Source: Rhynchonema sp. JSB1_4
Lineage: Eukaryota > Nematoda > Chromadorea > Monhysterida > Xyalidae
DNA length: 64,000 nucleotides
Assembly: GCA_030248065.1 (NCBI GenBank)
Contig: JASAMV010002753.1
Span: forward strand, 37,811 to 101,810
Direction: 5' to 3'
The notes beneath the pieces are model-generated. The model saw only the letters and a program-made list of their open reading frames with translations. It was not told the origin of the DNA and ran no database searches. Position numbers and translations under genes: made by a program. Shown piece after piece: positions 40,158-51,898 of this stretch. The first letter of the stretch is position 1. Every line of letters begins with the position of its first letter.

Positions 40158-42988
40158 TCATGAGACGACTATTTTTGAAGTTGACTTGTGCAGATCCAAT
40201 AATGTTCCGGTTCCACGTATTTCGGAAATGAAAGAAAGAGAAACGCACGTATTTTTTAAAAACACACTCTCCCCACCACCACATTCCTTTTTGACTCCCA
40301 AAACATTTGTGTGTTGAACAACGTTGCTGTTCGCGTAAGCACGCAACAAATTGAGGTCAGCAAGCTGGAACTTGTCACTGGGTGATATTTTCAAAACGGT
40401 GTAAAGGCGAGTTGGGTGTAAAGGTCGGTGTAAGCTCAATCGAAAGCTCGGTCGGTGTCAGCTCGGTGTAAACATGAAACATTGCCTGCTGTTAACGTGG
40501 AATGTTTCATGTTTACACCGAGCTGACACCGACCGAGCTTTCGACCGAGCTTACACCGACCTTTACACCCAACTCACCTTTACACCGTTTTGAAAATATC
40601 ACCCATTATCTCTCTCGGCACAATCTCTTTCTTTTGTTTGCGAAAACACGTGTAACCGGCGCATGTTTGAATCTGCGGCCAAGCAAAAGCTAGCGGTTTG
40701 ACCATACGTCCGTGCACGAGTGACTGTTACCACCACCCACTTGTTGAAGGGCATTTTGTCGCTGATGTTCCTTGGCAGTTCTTGATTGTGTTTCAGATTG
40801 AGGTGACGCCTATGAAATGCTTCCAGTTGTTTCTGCTTCTCGAACAGGCCGCCAACGTCGTGATTAAAAACGAACAGCCTGAGTGACACGCGGATTCGGT
40901 TCTCGTTTTGGTAGTTTTTCTGCAAGACTCAGCACGTAAAATGAACGCTATATGCATCATTCAACGGGTCACACAGCGATGTCTACCCATTTCGGATAAA
41001 CAGCGCACCAGGGCCCGGTCCACAGAAGCTGAATTACCTTAACCTAAACCTTAACCTTAGCCTAAACCGTAACCAAACCTTAACCTTGACATATAAAAGC
41101 AAACATAAAAGAGAAAATCCTTTGCGTTTTTGGTCGTCATTTTCTCTTTTATGTTTTCGTTTATGTCAAGGTTAAGGTTTAGGTTTATTTTTAGGTTAAG
41201 GTGATTCGGCTTCTGTGGACCGGGCCGAGGTGATCGTCATAGTATGGCTGGCTCATGCCTGTGCCTGTGCTCATGCATAAAATATTGTTAAAATATTGTT
41301 AGAACTGCTTGACTGCGCCCAACAAAAACAAAAAGGAGTGTTTGCCTTCATTATCACGCCACCTTTTGCATTGAGGGGACGATGATTTCATATCGACCAG
41401 CGACGTAAAAGCACTAGAGGTGGAAGGCGATGAGCGCAGTACAGTGGTCACGGGACGAGGCGAGACCGACCGGTCACCATACGCAGAGACCCATTCCCAA
41501 ACACAAATCGTCAACCGTAATCCTACCGTAACGTCAGCGATCTGTTCCCAAATGCTGTCGCCATTTCCGACGAGCGACAGAAACTGCAACTTTGTCGGCG
41601 GACAGAAATGCAGCTCCAGATCGTCATGCAGCCCGACATCCAGCCGTTCGTTGCATTTCATCGCGATGCCGCCCGCTTTGGTCACTTTCACGCGCGCCAC
41701 TTCGGCCTTGTCTTTCGATTTGGCCGTCACCTCGCATGGTTGTTTGTAGACACTGTAAAACACAACAAACTTCAGCAACAAATCGAGCTTAGTGCCATGT
41801 TCGGTGACTGTGAAACATCAACTGTCTGCGCAACGCAATGACTGTGCAACGCGCAATATAATAGATGAGTTTTCGATTTTAACATGAGGGAAATGCTCCA
41901 GCGAAAGTGTGATCGTGTGGAGTGTCACTCCACTCAGTAAACACCACACTGAACGGCACGGAAGTATGCTCGCTTACTACGCCCAAGTCCCGTGCTGACC
42001 ACTGTGTTGTTAATGTGATCTAGTATGCGAACTTGTTGATTCAATTGTCTGACGTATACCGTCGATGCATCCCGCCATGTCAAGTCTCAACTTATCAGCG
42101 CCACCCACCATGACCCATAATACTGCGGCGGTTGATCGTCCTCGATTTGTCTGCACGATATCGGTGTGTTGTCATCATCCAATGTGCCCAACTTCATTTC
42201 CACGTAAACTTCGATGTTCTGATGGATTGTGCCCAGCACCTCAACCGGGCCCTGCGAATAAGTTCGATATGTGTTGCAGACCGAGGACATGTGGTGCGCG
42301 CAGGGACTACCCTGCTCTTACCGGCAATGCCCGATCCCCGTCACTAAGTCAGCACCAGGCCTTCTTTTGACCTACGACGAACTAGCCGTCTTCACGGAAC
42401 AGCGTATTCAAATCGCAAAAAATAAAAAAATGTGCAAACCTTCAAAAAATAGCAGTTGTCCTCATTTGGATTTTTCTGAAGGGGCGCTTCTTTGTCAGTG
42501 GCAAACCTGAAACACGTCTTCACAATGGAAAGTGCCAGTCAAAATAAGACAGAGTCGGTCGCATCAAACCGTAACGCAATCGTGACATTATGAGAGTGCT
42601 ATAATCACTATGGTTCTTCTTCTTCATATCGGATTCTTTAGGCTAGACAGTTTTGGCACGGAAACAAAATTTTTCAGACCCACAATTTTTCAAACATAGA
42701 CCTCAAAATGAAACCCAGTTGTGCTCCAGCACATACACTCTACAAAACTGAACCGTATTGTGCACAATTTGATTGAAGCTCATGAAGTACATATGTATTT
42801 CCTTGCTCACACCTGATCATCTCATTCTTCGATGGCGCGTCTCGATTGCACGGATAGTGATTTGTGATGTCCAATTCTAGTCGCTGATCAACAATCGCTG
42901 CATCGTCTATGACAGCCATCGGTGAAACATCAGCCAACAACAACAACAGCACCAGCGAGATTGCACGCGACGCACATTCGCACAACAT
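40158..42988 (-). CDS. Unrecognised secreted protein
   Basis: Six exons chain in phase: 42988-42813, 42506-42440, 42251-42109, 41752-41527, 40919-40741 and 40377-40158, giving about 336 residues. The N terminus is a strong signal peptide (AISLVLLLLLADVSPMAV). The mature part has scattered cysteines (NHYPCNRD, EDNCYFLK, PISCRQIED, YKQPCEV, MKCNERL, LHFCPP) and no hydrophobic anchor. I do not recognise the family; the third to fifth exons look like compact beta-rich segments (IHQNIEVYVEMKLG, NRIRVSLRLFVFNHD). It is likely extracellular. The final exon boundary and stop are the least sure. The last acceptor lies at the edge of a hairpin MITE. The gene is divergent from the lectin pair and contains the recurrent 10-mer in its signal-peptide codons. 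Confidence 0.6.
40379..40605. mobile_element. Hairpin MITE with about 105-bp inverted arms
   Basis: TGGGTGATATTTTCAAAACG at the left and its inverted complement at the right, with arms rich in GGTGTAA and GTCGGTGT and a loop of about 20 bases. One end supplies part of a proposed splice acceptor of the secreted-protein gene. Confidence 0.85.
41012..41226. mobile_element. Inverted-repeat element with TTAACC repeats
   Basis: Ends GGCCCGGTCCACAGAAGC and its inverted complement, with subterminal runs of CTTAACC / GGTTAAG and inner AGAGAAAAT / ATTTTCTCT. About 215 bp, in an intron of the secreted-protein gene. Confidence 0.8.
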
Positions 42989-44375
42989 TTTAGATGAAAT
43001 TTTTCTTTTAACTGAAAAATACCCAAATACAGCCTGTGGGCAGGCATTATTCAAAACGCGCAATCGAAAAAATCAAGTGTCAACAAAGGCCTCAAAGATG
43101 GATGGTTGACCACACAACACAGCACAGAGTCCTTTCCGAACAGTGTTCACGCACGACAAGAGGACAGTGTCTGGTTCCCTGAACATGAACAACAATGGGC
43201 CCAAACCAAACTTGGTGATCGGATGCGGATCGGACCTGGCTTGGTCACTTTTTTGAATAAATGACACATTTCAAATTTATTGTCGACATCGACAGTGATG
43301 GCGATTGTATGCACAAGTCATCTGGCCAGAGGGTGGATCCGATTACAAAGTTTGATGCCGCTAACTAATTTCGTTTCGTTTGGTGTGACGCGTTTGGGAA
43401 AAGGAGAAAGGTTGAAAACGTTTTCGTAGGTACCTGATGCTAAAAAAGGTGAACTGCGTGGGCCACCAATGTGTGGAGAGCATAATATTTTTCACACAAA
43501 CTCGTTGCGGCGGCTACTCAACGCTTTCAAAAATTCTATTATGTCATCGTCCTTAACATTGCTAATGTGTTTTCAAAAATGCACTTGATGATTTCGGATG
43601 GCCTTATATATTCGTGCGTGCATCGTGCATGCATACTCTCTTGATTATAAAAGTATTAGTGACGTCTTTTGCACATGATGTGTGTGCGTGTTGCTTTATT
43701 TTCTATCAAACGTTCATGGTAAACTTCCAATTTACCGCCAAAAGTAATTTTTCCATACCCACCGATGTGTACTTTACAATGAGCACCCGCACCTGCACGC
43801 ACAAGAAGTTAATCAGCTAAAATACATTCTTTTTGTCTAGACAGATACACTGTAAAATCTTTTCGTGCCAAAAACCAGAGACAAAGTTTTTCGAAAGTGA
43901 CATGCTTTTTGTCAATCGATAGGTTGATTGCGCAAAACAACATAGTTTTCTTCGAGTTATAAAGACCATACTTGAATAGAATTTTGTTTATTCCCTTGTG
44001 TGCGCAGTGCAAACACAAAAAATACAGTGTCACTGGTAAAAAAAAATAGTGAACATCCTCGTATTGAGATTGGATAAATATTTCGGAAAGGTCAACCTTC
44101 AGTCAACAAGATCGAAGCTGGTGTTTGATCAACACCAGATTCCATAGTTGTGTCGCATCAAACCAACACCACAACCAACATAAACGCACCATGTAAAGTG
44201 CATCAAATCAAAACATCGCGTGCCGTTTAGTTCAGCTCACGGCCTGTAATACGACGGCAGCAGAAGGCTTTTGATCGGTACTACTGTACTACGGTATGTA
44301 TAGTATATACTGTCAGAGAAACACACAGCCCTTCTAGCGAATCACGCTGCTGGCGCTGCCAGAAACGGAAGAGCC
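42989..44375. other. Divergent spacer between secreted-protein and lectin genes
   Basis: About 1.4 kb with the promoters of the two divergent genes. AT-rich, short ORFs only, no recognised repeat. Confidence 0.5.
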
Positions 44376-46792
44376 ATGTTGGTACTGATTGCTATTCTAA
44401 CAATTTCCTCAGTCGGCCATGCGCTACTTCGACCGTGGATCCGTCGTTCAGGATCCGATCACCAATATCAGGTAATAGGCATTCAGTTTTAACGATGTAA
44501 ATAAAGTGAAACGAATAAATTAAATAAAAAGTATAAGGCAAACTACGCAAACACGAGCCCGATTTCGGAGGTGGTGAGCTTGCAAAACGCAAAGAAAGAG
44601 AAAATCATCATGCTCCACGTTGTATTCCACAACGTGTAACGTTTCCCAAATCAGCAGCCACGTCATGAATGTTTCACCATTTTGCCAGCTCCGAAATCGG
44701 GCTCGTGTTGGCGTAGTTTTACTTTAAATGATGCAGATTAACGATGACATGAATTTCGCACTGCGTGCCAGGGAAAGGTGCCGAGCACAGGGCGCTGACT
44801 TGATTGTCATCAATGACAAAGACGAACTGGTTAATACATATTTAGTTTAACATTTTTTGGATTACTGTATTTTGTTTGGATTGCGGTAGACCATTCGTGA
44901 CATTCAACATGGCTTGCTTACAGGAATGGTTACGCGCACAGTTCCCAGTCGAAGGACTGATCCCGCATGGTGACCGTTATATAACGATTGGACTGTATCG
45001 CAACACCGGCAATAACTGGTTGTGGACCGATGGCAGAGAGTTCTCGGATGCTTTCATGTTGGTTTGGGATGGCTGATGAAATTTAGATAATTGACCAAAA
45101 AACTTTTACGCCAAGATCCAACTTGGTGATCGGTACTGGCCGAATCGATCCTGTTTGGGGGATGTGACTTTAATCTGCTTCGAGATTCATCGATACCACT
45201 GATTTTGACCAGCGTAATGGTTGTTCATCATACAACGGACCAAGTTTGACACGGACCCCTAATCACAATAAAACTTTTGTCCGTCAAACTTCAGCCGAAT
45301 GAAAACCGGCCCTGATGTGCACAAGCATTGTGCGCAATACAAGGTGATCGCACGTGAGATCGAACCGATCGCATGTGAGATACCGTATCCCATTGAGACA
45401 CAGGCGCGATACGTGTGCGAACGAACGGCCGGTGCGTTCAAACGTCATTCTATGTAATTTAACCATGTCGTCAGATGGAGGACCGAAATAAAAATGCGTT
45501 CACAAAAACGCTTCCAATAAAGAAGGTGTGGGTCTGCCTTTTCAGAAGAGTCCCGTTCGGTAGTGTCCGCCGTTGGGTCCAACCTTCCCCACGACCTTAT
45601 TATGCAGCTGCATTCAATCGCGAAACAAAACGAAGAGAAAACCAGTGAGAGAATTGGACTGGTAAATGTCGAGTCGGCTGCTGTTTCAACAACAACGTCG
45701 ACACCTCAACCAAGTTGGTATTAAGATCATGTATTTGAATGGTACCAGACGGGACCCGTGCCGACAGCCCGGCTACAGCGCCGCGCCCGTGCCGTGCCCC
45801 CCCCCCCGAAGACCCGTTAGCATACCCAAAGCTACCCGTGAAAATTGACCCGTCCGCCCTTCCGAGGGAGGGGGCCACATACATACATACATACGTCTTC
45901 CTGTTTTAGTAGAATAGATTTGAAGGTATTTCAGGTGTATTTTAAGACCGCCCAGGATTTGCCCAAACAAGCTTGCTTCGAAATTCTGAAAGCACTAAGG
46001 ATGAGTCAGTGAATAGATTTTATTTCAGCACCGACTGCTAGCATCATACCAGCTGATGTTTCGACTCCAGATCTACTATCCGGCCTCATACCTGATCTCG
46101 GAGAGAACGGTTTGTGTATCATTTGAGTGTTCGTCGTTGATTGCAAATTTCAAGGTTGTCGTGCGCTGGTGGCCATCAAATTCTTGGTTGTCTGATGCAC
46201 CTTTTCCAAAGCTTTTGTTGGCTTGGGCACCAGCACCAGCTACGCAGGCCTGTACAAACAAAGCAAGAAATCCAAAACAGGCTTCATTTTAAACTTTTAA
46301 ATCCTTAGACATCTGATGGGATCTGGTGCTGCAAGCCAAACCCCCTGTGTAACATATTAGCCGGTTTGTTGTGTGGTAACGTTCAGTTTTATTTCAGCCC
46401 CAATGATTGATGAACCGACTGATCTTCTCGGATCTTTGGTGCCAACATTTGGCGATCCAAGCAAGTCTCACGTTTAAAATATTGCGTTACATTTGTCATT
46501 AATTATTAAATAGTTCCCGATAACAACAAGCGAATTGTGTTTTTGCAGTCCATCGTGGCGCTTCAAATCTGCCGCAATCGTTGAACACAAATCGATGGGT
46601 GCATGCATCTCTTGGTAGCAGTGAAGGTTCGTGAATGGCGGTATCTAGGATACGTTTATTTTTAAATCTTGTTTTCAAGTCATTCCCCTATTTACAGATG
46701 GCGGTGCAAGAAGCAGCAGTCGGTCAGCCATTCCAAGCACTGAACAGTGGCTGACAGCACTTGACCTACGAAATCGATTTGGAGGAAAATAA
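44376..46792 (+). CDS. Secreted C-type lectin-domain protein with Thr/Pro/Ser tail
   Basis: Nine exons in phase: 44376-44471, 44737-44829, 44924-45057, 45295-45431, 45546-45713, 46029-46109, 46398-46460, 46549-46626 and 46698-46792, giving 314 residues. A signal peptide (LVLIAILTISSVGHA) precedes the C-type lectin domain: RERCRAQGADLIVINDKDEL, then WLRAQF, YITIGLYR, NNWLWTDG, and a final HCAQYK...CEIPYP...ARYVCE. Canonical EPN/WND calcium-binding motifs are not evident, so sugar binding is doubtful. After the domain comes a Ser/Thr/Pro-rich tail (STTTSTPQPTPT). No membrane anchor is visible, so it is probably secreted. The intron after exon 7 uses a GC donor (A|GCAAGT). A tandem paralogue follows at 46988. 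A Helitron lies in intron 5. Confidence 0.88.
44535..44721. mobile_element. Short TIR MITE, family M1, copy 5
   Basis: AAGGCAAACTACGCAAACAC at the left and GGCGTAGTTTTAC at the right, with CCCGATTTCGGAGG / CTCCGAAATCGGG subterminal inverted repeats; in intron 1 of the lectin gene. Confidence 0.85.
45745..45918 (-). mobile_element. Short Helitron-like element, copy 2
   Basis: On the reverse strand it starts TCTATTCTACTAAAACAGGA and ends with the ACGGGTCCCGT hairpin followed by CTGG, inserted between A and T. It shares both ends with the copy at 10548. In an intron of the first lectin gene. Confidence 0.7.
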
Positions 46793-46987
46793 ATATTATT
46801 CAGTTTTTTGTTGTGTTTGTTCATAAGACTGTTTGCTTTCAGATCTCAAGAGCTTTATTTGTCGAGACTGTCGTTATTTGTTACTTCTTGATCTGGATTC
46901 TTGTTCCCGCTTGTCTTTGAGAAATACCGTTCATGTCGTGTCAGGCTTATTCACCCACTGATTAAAGTGGTTTCCAGAATAAAGGTG

Positions 46988-48259
46988 ATGTCCTATTGCG
47001 TTTTTTGTTTGACATGGTGTCTTGCATTCCACTCAACATTAATCAACTGTCTGTCCACTTTCCGACCGTGGTTGCGCTCACCTCACAACGATCGCGCTCA
47101 GTATCAGGTGAGGTTCGCAAAAATCTATTATTCGCTGCATAATTGATTCACAGTCATCTCACCACTATGGTGTTCTGGCCGTGGGAACCACCCGAACGAA
47201 TTTCAGTTCAATGACAACAAACAAACGTGGATGGGTGCACGTGAGGTGTGTTTGGGTCAGAATGCTGACCTGATGGTCATCGATGGAGGCACATCTGAAT
47301 TGGTAATGTTGCAATAGATGATGTTTCATGATTTGGTGATTAGGTTATTTTCTAAACCACTGCCCTTTTCCTGTTTAACGTGACTTCTTTGTATCCATAA
47401 CATCAAGTCAATCACAGTCAGTTCTTTCGACTCTTAGTCAATCACAGTCAGTTCTTTCGACTCTTAGTTCCGTGCTTGGCCAGTACACACTCAAATCAGC
47501 TTGCCAAAAATTGAAGTTTCTGTCTTTAGGATTGGTTGCTCTGGCACTACCCATTAGCGAACTACACCCACGGTCTGCTGTTACCGCATATGGAACGCAA
47601 GATCTTCCTCGGATTGATTCGGTCGTCATTAACAGAGTACAAATGGGTGGATGGAAGTGCGTACAATGGATCCTTGATGTTAGTCAATGATTTGGTGATG
47701 TTTCACAGTTCGCATAGCATCATTGTTTGTTCAGGGTTTCAATGTCTGGGTCTGACTCACCCTCGCAATGAGACATCACGTTTGCGCCACTTGCTGATGT
47801 TTCATCGAGTGTATATGAAAATGGCAGTTGTCGAATTGATGTTTCAGTCCCCTACTGATCGAGAGTCACACGCCTCCGTCCCACCAGTGTGCGTATTTCG
47901 AAGTCCTGACCAACACCGTCCGGCCGTGGGGCTGCGAACTGCACTTGATACCCATTCACGCACGATTTGTGTGCAAAAGGACATTGGGTGTGTTGGCTAC
48001 CAGGTGTTTGTTATCAAGAAAGAATTTGCCATCCAGACCATAAAGATGTGTGCCCATTCATTAGCCGGAATTATCCGGGAGAATCAGCCACTGAGAAGAA
48101 TGTGCAGGCATACAGCACAAATGTCATTTTTCATTGATAAACCACAAAACCGAGATTTCGCTTCTGCCCTTTTCAGCTCAGGCAGCCAACGTGGTGCACA
48201 GTTCCGCGGCTTCTTTGCCAAAGCAGGCAATTGATATGCTCACAAAATTGGAATTGTGA
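46988..48259 (+). CDS. Secreted C-type lectin-domain protein, tandem paralogue
   Basis: Five exons in phase: 46988-47107, 47207-47302, 47530-47678, 47848-47987 and 48177-48259, giving 195 residues. The first exon has a hydrophobic start and ends LRSPHNDRAQYQ, matching the exon-1 end of the upstream lectin (IRRSGSDHQYQ). The domain reads TWMGAREVCLGQNADLMVID, IFLGLIRSSLTEYKWVDGS, HQCAYFE, WGCELHLIPIHARFVCK. Intron positions and phases equal those of the upstream gene, so the pair arose by tandem duplication. It lacks the long Thr/Pro tail and ends in a short hydrophilic segment. The acceptor of exon 4 is a copy of the recurrent 10-mer (TTGATGTTTCAG). Confidence 0.87.
47319..47846 (+). promoter_or_regulatory. 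Cluster of four TGATGTTTCA motifs
   Basis: Exact copies at 47319-47328, 47696-47705, 47795-47804 and 47837-47846, all forward, inside the introns of the second lectin gene. The last one ends in a splice acceptor. The role is unknown; the core TGTTTCA is shared with the C. elegans 21U-RNA upstream motif. Confidence 0.5.
47406..47465. repeat. 30-bp unit, two perfect tandem copies
   Basis: AGTCAATCACAGTCAG...CTCTT is repeated twice without change in an intron of the second lectin gene. Confidence 0.95.
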
Positions 48260-48850
48260 AACGAACGTTTTTTTTAATTTTAACAAAAAACCGTGATCAT
48301 AATCAACATCAGGCTTTTGTTATGGTCGTCCAGCGTGGCATTTGCAGAGTATCAGTCAAAAAAAGCCCTTCATACTTTATGCTAAAATTGATGTATAATG
48401 AGGCGCAAAGATGACTAGCCATATTGCCATCAGCTGTTGCCATGGCTTAGTCATTCTTTCCTTCCTTCTTCATCTGTTATCATCTTATCAGCTCTTGTGC
48501 TTTGCAACAAACGGATGATGCTTCTGTCACTGATATACCTGACACAAACGTTCGCTTGATGCACATAAATATTATCATTTTATAATTATAAACTGTCATT
48601 TTCAGGCATTAGCACGTGACTGCGTATTGAAGCCAAATGAGTGTATACGTAAACAAAGACCATTTCTCACGGATAGAAGCAAGTCCCATGATTCCCACAC
48701 ATGATTATACACCTCTAGTGTACATGTACACGATTGATTGAATTGCAGCAAGCCTGCAGTAACATGTCTGAAAGTTACAAGTCACGCTATGCAAATGTGA
48801 CGTCAGTGGGTGGATTGATTATTTTTAGTTTACTTGGCAGATCTTGGAAG

Positions 48851-49271
48851 CAGTGCTGTGGCTACTTTTGCGGGGCGGATAGGGTACATAGGTGGAAAAA
48901 ATCGGGGCGGGTAGGGGGGTAGTGTACCTGGGATTTTTGGGGGGGGGGGAATCCGGTTTGGGGGGAAGATTTTTCGGGGCGGGTAGGGTACAACACAAGT
49001 TTTTTCGCGTGCCTGTTTTTATGTACTAAAAAGTACATATATCGCGCGCAGCGCGAAATTTTTTGCGCTTTTTAGGGTTTTCGGTCGAAATTTGGGCATT
49101 TTTGACCGAAAAATGGGCATTTTGGGGGTAAAAATCGGGGCGGGTAGGGTACCAGGGCAGGGCGGGTAGGGGGTAGGGTACCAGAGCGGGGCGGGTAGGG
49201 GGTAGCGTACCAGGCCGGGGCGGGTAGGATACCATTGGGGGGACCCCCCCACCCCCCCAGCCACAGCACTG
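48851..49271. mobile_element. hAT-type MITE C, full length
   Basis: Termini CAGTGCTGTGGCTAC / GCCACAGCACTG with perfect 8-bp duplication CTTGGAAG, 421 bp. Arms repeat GGGGCGGGTAGGGTAC; the centre has CGCGCGCAGCGCG. Confidence 0.95.
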
Positions 49272-51611
49272 CTTGGAAGCTTGTCATCAAAGCAAAGCAG
49301 CTGTTGTTTCGAAGGCGCACCACATTTTGTGACTTGCGTCATTATAATGACATTTTCCATTTCTTCTAATCAGCCCAAGCCACTAACAAAATATATCTGC
49401 GATGATCTACAGTATGACCAGTGAAAGCTCACAGAGTTGAGCTCGTCTGGCCCAGTAGTTGTCTGTCTTGGTTCTATCCGAACTAACCGTGCAAATGTTT
49501 CGTACGCGGTGGTTCCTTTTGCATGAAAATTGAGTTGGGCCTGCACTCAGGCAGCGTATAATCAAATGTTGGATAACGTAATTTCGAGCACACGGAAGAC
49601 GCATGATACAAAAAGACGACACGTCCTGTTTTTACGTAACGAAGCGCGTCGCTGGCAGGTAATATAGTAGCCCCTGGGCATTTCTTGGATGCAAAGTGTT
49701 TCGAATACATACATAGTTGATCTGCCTTTGTGTTTCGATGCCCGGTTTGGGTGTGCGTGGGCCTCGCGTTTCTTTTGAGTGTAGTCGGATTATTATATGG
49801 ACTGCTCAATTGTACAATATAGTTGACGAATAGATGTATAAAGGGTGTATATATTGTCCTGACTTTGTTCATGAAGCATGTCGTGAGGCGAAACTATAAA
49901 TGAATGACTATTAGTATAATGCATCAACAGTACTGCGCCTGGTGGATCAACTTTTGCCCTTACTCTTTCGATGCACAGGTATGACGAAAAGGATAACCTA
50001 ACCTTCGGCTGCATCAAATTTGATCCTTCTTTCCCGTAGCGTCGTGTAATCACCATAATAAACAGCAGAAACACCACCATGTAAATACTATCTTTATCCG
50101 ACATTATCTAACACCTATAGTTATTGCCTTGGCGCTCGTGCTCGCCAGGGGGTTGGTACTTTCTCTGGTGTTAGATTATTTTTTTATTATACTCCAACGT
50201 CCAACGATTGCTTTCAGGAAACATTATTTCAGCAAAAAGCAGTTACGCAAAACCGCTGATTACAAAAAAATGTTGCACAATACTATCTATATACAGTATG
50301 CATGGCATGCCGCTAAAGCTTGAGCGTGATACACTCCAGTACGTATAGGTGTCCATAGATAGGAGCTCAACGCTGGATAAGCTTGAAAGAAATGTTATTC
50401 AGTCGTGCCATTAGTCGTTTTCCAACGTCACGACCTATGCACGTGTCCTGAAACCCAGATGGAGCTTCCTGCTATGTACGTACGTTATGGACAAAACTAT
50501 GTCGTGATCGTGATAAGGTCCCATGCTTTTTGCAGTATGCGCCTTTGCTGTGAGTTTGCCGTAAACGTGTTGTGCTGTGCTGAATAGAACGTATATTTAA
50601 TCATGTGGAAGTTTCTTGGTCCACATGGACATTTTAATGACAGATGGGGATAAACTAGCATCACTAACAGGAGAGCAGCAAACCCAATAATTTTCGTCCG
50701 AAGCAGCATCGAAGCCAAATTATAGCCGCTTCAGCACATTTTCTTAACTAGGCACAGCGACGTCATCATCGGCGAACGAGGGAGCCGAAAACAAAACATG
50801 ACGGGGACGGCACACGGCACCATATATGCCAGATTACGATCTCTGGAAAGGATTTCTGATGAACATAAACTGTTTGTGCCACGCTAAGCTGATGTTTCAT
50901 AGCTCACGTAGTTCACTCATAGTTCACAGCTGCGTGCCCATCTACTGTATAATCTATAATTATAGCTTCTTACATGCGTTTTCTTGATAATAAACATGCG
51001 AATATGAATACCAGAAACCTTTAATCTCTTTCGCCGTGAGTTTTCTGAGCCGCGAAGGGTGGCTAAAATACACATTCGCACACGTACATGATTAGCATCA
51101 CGTTTTTTCATCATATCCTCGATCCGTTGGTCCTTTATTTCCACATCAACATTGTCACCTTGGAACTTTCATTTCATAGCAGATCTTTGAGTTACGCGGT
51201 TACGGTAAGTATTGCATGCCTGTTTGAGAGGACCTGCAAGGACACAAATGCGCATTACCATAGCTTTGTGATTCATTTCCAAAGCAACTCTCTTTATAAA
51301 CTTTCACCTGCCTTGTAAACAAAAGCTTTTCAGCAAAAGAATGGATCACTCACCCTTGATTATTTTGCAAGATCACAGGCTCGAACCACGGAACAGTACA
51401 GCGCAACTCATGCCTAACCCGTTATTTTTTAATTTCCAGGTAACCTTTTTACACATTTCGTTCTCCGGTGTGGTGATTGAAATTTTGTAACAATGGCTTG
51501 TTGAGATTATGTGCGATTGGCAAGAATTCCACCCACTCCATGCCACCCACGCACGCGTTCACAAGAGATACAGAAGTTATTCGACGTGCTTTAGTTCTGA
51601 AGTGTTTAATT

Positions 51612-51740
51612 TGATACAGGCTGTAGCCTAAACCTAGGCCTAACCGCGAGCCTAAGCCTAATCGTAACTTCGGGCTTAAGATTAACCGCTAGCCTATGCG
51701 TATACCTATGTAACTGAGAGCCTAAGGTTAAGCCTGCCAG
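51612..51740. repeat. Interspersed GCCTAA-like repeats
   Basis: Irregular AGCCTAAACC, GCCTAAGCCTAA and AGCCTATGCG units resembling degenerate TTAGGC telomere repeats, similar to those in the 11.1-kb minisatellite. Confidence 0.6.
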
Positions 51741-51898
51741 GCATAAAAGAAAGTATAGCATTGAGAGCTGATGGCAAATGTTCAACTCATGATGGTCATG
51801 ACGTTAAGAAATTGTTTCACAGAATTCTGGGTGGAAAATAAATAATTTCTCGAAAAGAAAACGCTGATAATTAAACAAAAAATGGGTCAAGAGATCAG

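Larger units (their letters stand above)
48260..51898. other. Intergenic stretch, no supported gene
   Basis: Contains a full-length C-type hAT MITE, one 10-mer at 50890, and a GCCTAA-rich patch near its right end. Weak candidates for exons (a signal-peptide-like frame at 50709 on the reverse strand, a hydrophobic frame at 51088) could not be linked. Upstream exons of the following gene may lie here. Confidence 0.4.

Noticed and set aside
40379..40605. Possible microRNA precursor
   Set aside because: The hairpin arms are over 100 bp and nearly perfect to the termini, which fits a MITE better than a miRNA precursor.
41012..41226. Possible telomeric repeat
   Set aside because: The TTAACC units are confined to the arms of a short inverted-repeat element and are not long arrays.
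49793..50104. Reverse ORF with a hydrophobic start (MVVFLLFIMVI)
   Set aside because: No supporting acceptors or downstream exons, and composition typical of AT-rich non-coding DNA.
50367..50709. Small secreted protein on the reverse strand (signal-peptide-like start, later CIGRDVGKRL exon)
   Set aside because: The two candidate exons cannot be joined in phase with a usable donor.
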